This document shows, piece by piece, positions 26,629 to 33,852 of a stretch of 64,000 nucleotides of DNA. This DNA comes from Bacillus sp. PAMC26568 (GTDB lineage: Bacteria > Bacillota > Bacilli > Bacillales > Bacillaceae): the NCBI RefSeq assembly GCF_014235785.1, contig NZ_CP060137.1, forward strand, positions 2,232,001 to 2,296,000, in the 5' to 3' direction. The notes under the pieces were generated by a model, which saw nothing but the letters and a program-made list of their open reading frames with translations, ran no database searches and was not told the origin of the DNA. The translations under genes were made by a program, and so were the position numbers. Within the stretch, counting starts at the first letter, position 1. The number at the start of each line of letters is the position of its first letter.

Positions 26629-26830
26629 TAGCTGTGCAAAATTATTGCTTTTTAACCATCTTTCTACAAAAAAACGTTGTGTTCTTTTTAAAAGTATAGT
26701 ATCGTTCTTAATATAGAATGTATTTAATATTCGAGTCTTTAGTACTATGGGAAATAGTTGGTTAGTTGTCTCAAATGAAAGTAATTAAAATCTTTTTGTT
26801 CTCTATTGAGAATGAGTTAAGGGTGTAATA
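26629..26830 (+). promoter_or_regulatory. Control region upstream of the lasso operon with SinR-like boxes
   Basis: This 200-base gap separates galE from the lasso cyclase. It contains exact matches to the SinR consensus GTTCTYT at 26681-26687 (GTTCTTT) and 26798-26804 (GTTCTCT), plus a one-mismatch copy (GTTCTTA) at 26704-26710. No convincing -35/-10 pair was found by eye, although TATAGT at 26695-26700 could serve as a -10. The operator assignment is inference from the known B. subtilis consensus. Confidence 0.45.
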
Positions 26831-28771
26831 ATGAGCGCTATCACAGGAATTTACCAGTTTAATAATGCTCCGATCAAACATAATCATGTGAGAGTAATGA
26901 TGGCTGGATTCAATAATTTTCCATCTGATGATATCCAAATATGGATAAATCAGCATATATTTTTGGGATGCCATGCTCAATGGATAACTCCAGAGTCGAT
27001 CTGTGAAATTTTACCTTATTATGATTCAACAAGAAAACTGGCGATAACAGCTGATGCGATCATTGATAATCGTGAGGATTTATTTAATAGGCTTGGAGTA
27101 AAGCAAGACCAAAGAAAAACGATGACAGATAGTGAATTAATCTTACTTTCCTATGAGAGATGGAAGGAGGATTCCCCAAAATATTTGGCAGGTGATTTTG
27201 CCTTTGTCATCTGGGATGAAAAACAGGAAATGATTTTTGGAGCAAGGGATTTCTCAGGAAGCAGAACTCTTTATTATTCTCACAGTAATAATGAATTTTG
27301 CTTTAGCAGTACCATTAAACCTTTAATAAAAATAAGCCAAAATAAAAAGAAACTTAACGAGCAATGGATAGCTGAGTTTTTGGCTATTTCAGGCATGGTT
27401 GATACAGTAGACACTTCAATCACTCCCTACCAAAATATTAATCAATTGCAGCCATCGCACAGTTTCATAGTTAAGAATGGAAAGGTCTATACTCATCAAT
27501 TTTGCACTTTGAGTGATTTTAAAACCATTCGCTATAAAAACGACAAAGATTACATTGAATCATTTAAGGAAGTTTTTCAGGAAGCGGTTTCATCACGTTT
27601 AAGATCACATAAGGAAATTGGCGCTCAATTAAGCGGTGGATTAGATTCTGGAGCAATTGTAGGATTTGCTTCTAGAGATTTAAAAAGGACTGGGAAAAAA
27701 CTTTATACATATAGTTATGTACCTCCTGAAGATTTTGTTGACTTTACACCGAGTAACCTAATGCCAGATGAAACGCCTTTAATCAAATCAACTGTAAATT
27801 TTGTAGGCAACATTAAAGACTACTATCTTTCTTTTGAAGGAAGGGATCCCTACTCAGAGATAGATCCTTTTTTAGATGTTATGGAAATGCCTTATAAATT
27901 CTTCGAAAATTCATTTTGGCTTAAAGGAATGTTTGAAGAAGCTGCAAAAAATAATGTTGGAATTCTTTTAAATGGGGGAAGAGGGAATTTAACCATTTCA
28001 TGGGGTTCTGCAATGGATTACTATTCCAGCCTTCTTAAGAAGTTAAAATGGATTAAATTAATGCGGGAACTTCATTTATATAGTCTAAACGTAGGGGGCA
28101 GCAGGTATAAAAGAATTCCCAGTATTGCTCAAACTGCATTTCCTGCACTTAATAAAATCTTACCAAGTAGATCACCTTATGAAATTCCTAATCCTCTGAA
28201 TGATGACTTAGCCATTAAAACAAGAGTATATGAAAAACTTAAACATTATGGATTTGGAGATAATGGCTGGTTTCTTGATGATAATATTTTTAATCAAAGA
28301 AAAAGCCACTTTAAAGAGGTTTTTCATTGGAATGCCAGCAACACGCTTGCTTCTAAGTTATCTATGCATTACTCATTGTGGAAGCGGGATCCATCAAATG
28401 ATTTGCGAGTAGTTCGCTATTGTTTATCTCTGCCGGAAGAACAGTATGTACAAAACGGTTTAGACAGAGCTTTGATCAGAAATGCTACAAAAAACTATTT
28501 GCCAAATGATATCCGATTAAATCAAAAAGTAAGAGGTGTACAAGGGGCAGATTGGGTACACCGCATGAATAGTCAATGGAAGAAACTAAGAATTGAAATA
28601 GATGAAATGGTAAATGACCATAGTACAGAACACATTTTCAATGTTCCTGTTCTTAAAGAAGCCGCTGAGAATTTGAATTTTGGACCAATTCCAGAAAAGG
28701 CAATTGATCCAAATTATAAATCTTTAATGAGATGCTTAGTTGTATACCGGTTTATTAAAAATTTTATTTGA
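26831..28771 (+). CDS. Lasso peptide cyclase (asparagine synthetase homologue)
   Basis: A 646-aa AsnB-like protein that adenylates the side-chain carboxylate of the core peptide and closes the macrolactam ring in an ATP-dependent step. The N-terminal region is glutaminase-like, but begins MSAITGIY, lacking the Cys-2 nucleophile of true asparagine synthetases; this is typical of lasso cyclases. The synthetase PP-loop SGGLDS is at residues 268-273. The adjacent 51-aa precursor, kinase, RRE protein, B2 protease and exporter place it in a paeninodin-type operon. Start ATG 26831 with AAGGGTG upstream. Confidence 0.93.
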   Translation: MSAITGIYQFNNAPIKHNHVRVMMAGFNNFPSDDIQIWINQHIFLGCHAQWITPESICEILPYYDSTRKLAITADAIIDNREDLFNRLGVKQDQRKTMTDSELILLSYERWKEDSPKYLAGDFAFVIWDEKQEMIFGARDFSGSRTLYYSHSNNEFCFSSTIKPLIKISQNKKKLNEQWIAEFLAISGMVDTVDTSITPYQNINQLQPSHSFIVKNGKVYTHQFCTLSDFKTIRYKNDKDYIESFKEVFQEAVSSRLRSHKEIGAQLSGGLDSGAIVGFASRDLKRTGKKLYTYSYVPPEDFVDFTPSNLMPDETPLIKSTVNFVGNIKDYYLSFEGRDPYSEIDPFLDVMEMPYKFFENSFWLKGMFEEAAKNNVGILLNGGRGNLTISWGSAMDYYSSLLKKLKWIKLMRELHLYSLNVGGSRYKRIPSIAQTAFPALNKILPSRSPYEIPNPLNDDLAIKTRVYEKLKHYGFGDNGWFLDDNIFNQRKSHFKEVFHWNASNTLASKLSMHYSLWKRDPSNDLRVVRYCLSLPEEQYVQNGLDRALIRNATKNYLPNDIRLNQKVRGVQGADWVHRMNSQWKKLRIEIDEMVNDHSTEHIFNVPVLKEAAENLNFGPIPEKAIDPNYKSLMRCLVVYRFIKNFI

Positions 28772-28785
28772 AGGGAGGTGATAAA

Positions 28786-28941
28786 ATGAAAAAAGAGTGG
28801 CAAGCTCCTGTATTAGAAGTTCTTGATGTGAAAATGACTATGGCTTCAACTGTACATGGCCCATATACTGATGAGGCTTATGTTCCAGGTACTCCTGTGG
28901 ATCCTAATAACCAAGGAACATGGAAGAGATTCACAAGCTAA
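28786..28941 (+). CDS. Paeninodin-family lasso peptide precursor, 51 aa
   Basis: A short gene with strong RBS GGGAGGTG (28773-28780). The leader KKEWQAPVLEVLDVKMTM has the YxxP/LEVLDV pattern and penultimate Thr of the paeninodin family. If cleaved after Met-19, as in paeninodin, the core is 32 residues starting ASTVHGPYTDEAY and ending KRFTS. In that register the first acidic residue is Asp at core position 10, outside the usual 7-9; cleavage one residue later would put it at 9. The C-terminal residue is Ser, the phosphorylation site used by kinases like the one encoded next. Confidence 0.92.
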   Translation: MKKEWQAPVLEVLDVKMTMASTVHGPYTDEAYVPGTPVDPNNQGTWKRFTS

Positions 28942-28985
28942 TACTAAATATTTTAAATACTTATAACTAGCAATAATAGGTTTGG

Positions 28986-29015
28986 AAGTCCCCTGGTAAA
29001 GTTTTTAGGGGACTT
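28986..29015 (+). terminator. Hairpin between lasso precursor and modification genes (attenuator)
   Basis: AAGTCCCCT (28986-28994) pairs perfectly with AGGGGACTT (29007-29015) around a 12-base loop. Only a few T's follow, so termination would be partial. Placement just after the precursor gene fits the usual need for much more precursor than enzyme transcript, or for protecting the upstream mRNA end. Confidence 0.6.
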
Positions 29016-29053
29016 CATTCACAAAATAATTAGATAATATTGGAGTGAGTCAT

Positions 29054-29995
29054 TTGAGTGAAGTAATAAGATATTTAGCTTTCGGATATACAATCTATAG
29101 TGATATTAGATTTGAGGAACTTCCGATTAATAAAAATCAAATTAACTTCCCTGAACTAAATATCTTATTAGTTGACTTAAGCTGTGAGATGAAAAGGTTT
29201 ATTGAGAATGAAGAAATTCAGTTTCTTATAAACGAGGAGCAAGTGTGGCTTTTCATTCCAAACATAGCCGTTTTTTACATAGCGCGTGCCTGTACAATAA
29301 AAGTCCATATCTTAGATGAACAGAGAATGGATGTTGTAAAGATGTTTATTTTGGGAACTTGTATTGGCATCTGTCTGCTGCAAAACAAAATCCTGCCTCT
29401 ACATGGAAGTGCCATTGAAATAAATGGAAAAGCTTATGCGTTTATTGGCCATTCCGGAGCTGGTAAGTCAACTCTTGCTTCTGCTTTTATTCAAAAGGGC
29501 TACAAACTTATCTCGGATGATGTAATACCTGTGAAATTAGATGACAGAAATATACCTGTTGTAATTCCAGCATATCCGCAACAAAAACTCTGGAAAGAAA
29601 GCTTAGATCAATTTGGAATTGATTCAATGCGCTTAACTCCTCTCTTTGAAAGGGAAACAAAGTTTGCAATTCCTGCAGGTGATCATTTTTTAAACAAAGA
29701 GGTTCCATTAGGCGGAGTTTTTGAGCTAACCAAAACAGCAGAAAATAATGTAATAGGAATTAATTCAATAACTAAATTACTTGCATTTAAAACACTTTAT
29801 GTGCATACGTATAGGAATTTCCTACTCAACGACATGTGTCTGTTAGAGTGGCACTTTAAGTTTACTGCAAACATAATAGAGAGAACTTTTGTTCATCAAA
29901 TCATCAGACCGATTTCAAGGTTCACACCAAATGAACTAGTGAATCAAGTTTTAGCAAATATACCTAAGGAGGAAATGCAAGTTGCAAACATTTAA
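29054..29995 (+). CDS. Lasso peptide kinase (HPr kinase-like)
   Basis: A roughly 313-aa HPr-kinase/phosphorylase homologue. The P-loop FIGHSGAGKSTLASAF is followed by KLISDDVIPV, the paired acidic residues of this fold. In the paeninodin system such a kinase phosphorylates the C-terminal Ser of the precursor, and the precursor here does end in Ser. TTG 29054 is chosen; GTG 29045 overlaps the GGAG box. The end overlaps the PqqD-like gene by 14 bases. Residues for phosphoacceptor recognition cannot be judged from sequence alone. Confidence 0.88.
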   Translation: MSEVIRYLAFGYTIYSDIRFEELPINKNQINFPELNILLVDLSCEMKRFIENEEIQFLINEEQVWLFIPNIAVFYIARACTIKVHILDEQRMDVVKMFILGTCIGICLLQNKILPLHGSAIEINGKAYAFIGHSGAGKSTLASAFIQKGYKLISDDVIPVKLDDRNIPVVIPAYPQQKLWKESLDQFGIDSMRLTPLFERETKFAIPAGDHFLNKEVPLGGVFELTKTAENNVIGINSITKLLAFKTLYVHTYRNFLLNDMCLLEWHFKFTANIIERTFVHQIIRPISRFTPNELVNQVLANIPKEEMQVANI

Positions 29996-30272
29996 TCTTG
30001 AACTGCAAAGTATTGTCTGTCAAAAGCCTGGTTTTATAGTAAGTGATATGGATGGAGATAAAGTCATGATGAGTGTTGAAAACGGAAAATATTATAGTCT
30101 CGGATATGTAGGCGGAGAAATTTGGGATATTATTTCTGAACCAATCGTAATAGAAACAATTATTGAAAAACTTACTTCAAGTTATAAAGTTGAAGCTGCT
30201 CAGTGTAAAGAGCAAGTCGTTTCCTTTTTATCATCTCTGCATATGGAGCATCTAATTATTGTGAAAAATTAG
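29982..30272 (+). CDS. PqqD-like leader-recognition protein (lasso B1)
   Basis: A 96-aa PqqD-fold protein, the RiPP recognition element that binds the precursor leader and presents it to the B2 protease. YYSLGYVGGEIWDIISEPI matches the typical beta-strand/helix core of the family. TTG 29982 lies 9 bases after AAGGAGG (29966-29972). It is followed 9 bases later by the B2 gene, the standard split B1-B2 arrangement of Firmicutes lasso clusters. Confidence 0.9.
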   Translation: MQTFNLELQSIVCQKPGFIVSDMDGDKVMMSVENGKYYSLGYVGGEIWDIISEPIVIETIIEKLTSSYKVEAAQCKEQVVSFLSSLHMEHLIIVKN

Positions 30273-30281
30273 GGGATATAA

Positions 30282-30725
30282 ATGAATCGAGTAAAAAACA
30301 TATTAACACTTAATAGACAAATGAAATTATTAATAGTGGAAGCTTTTATTTTTTTAGCGTTTGCCAGAGTAATTAAATGCCTGCCATTCTCCAAAACTTC
30401 TAAATACCTAGGTGAAAGGAATAAAGAATCTTTAATAAGAAATTATGAGGCGAATTTAGATACTTTGAAAAATATATCTAGTGCCATCCATGTAGCTTCT
30501 AAGTATGCTCCATGGGAAACCATGTGCTTAGTAAGGGCAATTGCTTCTATGAAAATGCTACAGCGCAGAGGGATTGAAAGTACATTATATTTGGGAACTT
30601 CTAGAAACCATTTAAAGGAACTAACGGCTCATGCTTGGCTTCGGAGCGGAAATTACTATGTTACAGGGGCAGATGAAAGGCATCTTTTTACTATTACATG
30701 TACATTTACAAAACGATTTGGCTGA
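30282..30725 (+). CDS. Lasso leader peptidase (B2, transglutaminase-like)
   Basis: A 147-aa cysteine protease of the transglutaminase-like fold that removes the leader. Cys-82 in PWETMCLVRAIASMKMLQRR and His-117 in TAHAWL are the expected catalytic pair; Asp-131 in TGADE is a candidate third residue. A hydrophobic stretch near residues 15-32 suggests membrane contact. Length and motif spacing fit lasso B2 proteins. It overlaps the upstream non-coding start of the nucleotidyltransferase frame but not its chosen ATG. Confidence 0.9.
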   Translation: MNRVKNILTLNRQMKLLIVEAFIFLAFARVIKCLPFSKTSKYLGERNKESLIRNYEANLDTLKNISSAIHVASKYAPWETMCLVRAIASMKMLQRRGIESTLYLGTSRNHLKELTAHAWLRSGNYYVTGADERHLFTITCTFTKRFG

Positions 30726-30739
30726 AATTAGGTGAAAAT

Positions 30740-31897
30740 ATGGAGAAAATAAAATTAAATACTGATCAACTATCCTATGAACTGACATTAATTCTTCAAA
30801 TCATAAAAAATGAAAATGATATGCTGAGAATTGACCCTGCCAAAAATATTGACTGGGACCTATTCGTCGAATTGGCTCTGCACCATCGTGTTTATACACT
30901 TCTTTATCCAAAGTTGAAATTAATTGACGGAGTTCCTACTAATACTTTGAATACCTTAGCATTTTTCTTCAAACAAAATTCAATTAATATGCTGCATCTT
31001 AGTGGACAAATGAAAAAAATCAGTCAATATCTTCTTGAAGAAAGTGTACATGTGCTTTTTTTGAAGGGACCTGTATTGTCAGTAGATCTATATGGAGATC
31101 TTTCCCTTAGGACATCCAGCGATATTGATATACTTATCCCAATAGGTGATTTGCAAAAAGTTGACATGTTACTTACTAAAATAGGTTTTATAAAAGATGA
31201 ATATATTACTAGTATTCTTGATGATTGGAAATGGAGACACCATCATGTCAATTATGAACACCCAGACACCGGAGTGAAATTAGAAGTGCACTGGAGACTC
31301 AATCCTGGCCCGGCTAAAGAGCCTCCTTTCATCAATTTATGGGAAAGGAAAAGAAAAAGCAGTTTAACAGATTATCCTATTTATTATCTGGGCAGAGAAG
31401 ATCTTTTTATGTTTCTTTTAACTCATGGTGCAAGACATGGCTGGTCGAGGTTAAGATGGTTAATTGATATTGACAGGCTTTTAAAACAAAACGTGGACTG
31501 GATATTATTATTGAAGTTGTTAAGAAAGTACCAATATTCACATATTTGCGGTAAAGCGATTATTTTAGCAAACTCTCTTCTTCAAACTCCTGTACCTAAT
31601 CAATCTAGACAATTAATTACTAAACACACATTGAAATTATCTGATCTTACTATATTCTATCTAGAGAGAATGGTTAACCTCCATTCACCGCCTTTACCTG
31701 AGGCTGTAGAAAAGTACCATGCCAAGTATCTATTTTTAATTAAGTCTCTCAGTCACAAAGCTCTTTATTTAGTAAGCTGTCTATTTCCATACCCTAAGGA
31801 TAAGGAAGTAATCAAGCTGCCATCCTGCATGCACTTCTTGTATATTCCCTTGAGACCTATAATATGGGCTATGAGAAAAAGCAGAAAAATTGCTTGA
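30740..31897 (+). CDS. Nucleotidyltransferase-family protein of the lasso operon
   Basis: A 385-aa protein of the uncharacterised nucleotidyltransferase family (NTP_transf_5-like). The catalytic signature is DLYGDLSLRTSSDIDILIPI, with the two Asp of DIDIL expected to bind metal; a following HHVNYEH and KLEVHWRLNPGP block is family-typical. Such genes accompany paeninodin-type clusters, but their exact role is unsettled. ATG 30740 is chosen for the upstream AGGTGAA; the frame is open from 30698. A homologue (36200) sits in the second RiPP operon. Confidence 0.85.
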   Translation: MEKIKLNTDQLSYELTLILQIIKNENDMLRIDPAKNIDWDLFVELALHHRVYTLLYPKLKLIDGVPTNTLNTLAFFFKQNSINMLHLSGQMKKISQYLLEESVHVLFLKGPVLSVDLYGDLSLRTSSDIDILIPIGDLQKVDMLLTKIGFIKDEYITSILDDWKWRHHHVNYEHPDTGVKLEVHWRLNPGPAKEPPFINLWERKRKSSLTDYPIYYLGREDLFMFLLTHGARHGWSRLRWLIDIDRLLKQNVDWILLLKLLRKYQYSHICGKAIILANSLLQTPVPNQSRQLITKHTLKLSDLTIFYLERMVNLHSPPLPEAVEKYHAKYLFLIKSLSHKALYLVSCLFPYPKDKEVIKLPSCMHFLYIPLRPIIWAMRKSRKIA

Positions 31898-31915
31898 AGA
31901 GAGGAGGGGATTATT

Positions 31916-33715
31916 ATGGAGTCTGTGTCTTACTTTATGAAACAGCTTCACAAATTTGCAGGCAGATCCCTCTATTACAGTTTTTTTGGAATGATTGTCA
32001 TAGGCTTTTTAGATAGTATAGGAATTTTTTTACTAATTCCTTTATTATCAATAACAGGAATTTTTAATATGGAAACCAATCAGTCATTTCCCTTGTCAGA
32101 TTTTTTTACCTTCTTTCAAACTTTTCCGCCAAAGTATAGTTTAATCATTGTATTGGGATTATACATATCTATTATCCTTGCGCAAAATATTTTTCAGCGT
32201 CAGCTGTCTATGCTAAGCACAAGTATACAACAGGGTTACCTAAGGCATTTAAAAGATGAGGTTTATAGAGGACTATTACAGGCTAGGTGGAAATATTTTC
32301 TTTATAAGAGAAAATCAGATTTGAATAATATTATGACCTCAGAAATCAATAGAGTAGCTGGGGGGACTCATTTTTTTCTTCAGTTCATTGCTTCGCTTCT
32401 ATTTACAGCAGTACAAGTAGCTATAGCCTTGTGGTTATCACCTTTGTTAACTGGGCTTGTCATATTTTTTGGAATTATATTAAGCTTCTTTTCTCGAAAA
32501 TTGATTAAACAGTCCAAAAATCTTGGCGGGGAAACATATGAGTTATCAAAAGCCTATTTCGCAGGTATATCCGATCATATGAATGGAATCAAAGATATTA
32601 AAAGCAATAACCTTGAAGGATTTCATTACAACTGGTTTAGAAATATATCAATTAAAATGGAATCAAATGTTAATGAATTGGCAAAAGTCCGGGCAAATTC
32701 ACAATTTCTTTATAAAGTGTCTTCTGGCATTTTGATAGCAATATTTATGTACTTTGCTATATCGCTGTTTTATGCGAAAACAGCAGAATTGATGCTTATC
32801 GTTCTGATTTTTTCAAGGCTATGGCCAAAATTTACTGGAATTCAGTCAGATTTAGAGCAAATTGCTGCCACTATTCCTTCTTTTAAAGCTCTCATTTCAC
32901 TTTTGAAAACATGTGAAGAAGAAAGAGAAATTCTAAATTGGGATCAGAATTCAGAACATTCCTTGGAAGTTAATAAAGAAATAAAATGCACAAACGTAAG
33001 TTTCAGATATCATGAAAATGATTCTGAATACGCATTACGTAATATTAATCTGTCGATTCCGTCTAATCAAATGACTGCTATTGTAGGCCGTTCCGGTGCG
33101 GGCAAAAGTACACTTATCGATATCTTAATGGGATTAATGACTCCGAAAGTAGGTCTGGTGAGCATCGATGGTACTCCTTTAGGCGATAAAAACTTGTTGA
33201 TGTTAAGGAGAACCATAAGTTATGTCCCTCAAGATCCTTTCTTATTTAATACAACAATCAGGGAAAACCTGCTGCTTATTCGACAAGATGCTACAGATGT
33301 AGAAATATGGGAGTCGCTAGAATTCTCTTCTGCAGCTGATTTCGTAAAAAAACTGCCAAATGGGTTAGATACAATGATAGGTGATCGAGGTATCAGGCTA
33401 TCAGGAGGGGAGAGACAAAGACTCGTTTTAGCTAGGGCCATATTAAAAAAGCCTTCCATTTTAGTTTTAGATGAAGCAACGAGTGCTCTTGACACTGTCA
33501 ATGAAGCCAAAATACAACAAGCTCTTACAAGAATAAAAGGAAAGATGACAATTATTGTAATCGCTCATCGAATGTCCACCATTAGAAATGCCGACCAAGT
33601 TATAGTTTTAGAGAACGGAGAAGTTATACAGACCGGGGGATATCACCAACTTTCTCTGGATAAAAAAGGTATGTTCCGTCAGCTTCTAGGAAATCAGTTA
33701 AAGGCTAATTCTTAA
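31916..33715 (+). CDS. Lasso peptide ABC exporter (fused TM-ATPase)
   Basis: A 599-aa half-transporter: six membrane segments (about 20-310) then an ATPase domain with Walker A GRSGAGKST, Q-loop VPQDPFLF, signature LSGGERQR, and Walker B ILVLDEATSALD. No N-terminal C39 peptidase domain is present, so it exports a peptide already freed of its leader by the B2 protease; it probably also gives self-immunity. RBS GGAGGGGA precedes ATG 31916. It is the last gene of the operon, followed at once by a strong terminator. Confidence 0.92.
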   Translation: MESVSYFMKQLHKFAGRSLYYSFFGMIVIGFLDSIGIFLLIPLLSITGIFNMETNQSFPLSDFFTFFQTFPPKYSLIIVLGLYISIILAQNIFQRQLSMLSTSIQQGYLRHLKDEVYRGLLQARWKYFLYKRKSDLNNIMTSEINRVAGGTHFFLQFIASLLFTAVQVAIALWLSPLLTGLVIFFGIILSFFSRKLIKQSKNLGGETYELSKAYFAGISDHMNGIKDIKSNNLEGFHYNWFRNISIKMESNVNELAKVRANSQFLYKVSSGILIAIFMYFAISLFYAKTAELMLIVLIFSRLWPKFTGIQSDLEQIAATIPSFKALISLLKTCEEEREILNWDQNSEHSLEVNKEIKCTNVSFRYHENDSEYALRNINLSIPSNQMTAIVGRSGAGKSTLIDILMGLMTPKVGLVSIDGTPLGDKNLLMLRRTISYVPQDPFLFNTTIRENLLLIRQDATDVEIWESLEFSSAADFVKKLPNGLDTMIGDRGIRLSGGERQRLVLARAILKKPSILVLDEATSALDTVNEAKIQQALTRIKGKMTIIVIAHRMSTIRNADQVIVLENGEVIQTGGYHQLSLDKKGMFRQLLGNQLKANS

Positions 33716-33741
33716 GGCACTCAAATAAGAGTGCCTTTTAC
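33714..33741 (+). terminator. Strong intrinsic terminator of the lasso operon
   Basis: AAGGCACTC (33714-33722) pairs with GAGTGCCTT (33729-33737) around a 6-base loop and is followed by TTACTTT. The stem begins inside the stop codon of the exporter gene. It sets the right boundary of the lasso operon. Confidence 0.9.
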
Positions 33742-33852
33742 TTTAATAAATATCTTTTGTCCAATCACCTTATTATTAAATTCATATTTTATATAAACTA
33801 CTTTAATAAGGATTGATATGTTAACTATTCTTATTTTGAAAGGGAAATTTGT

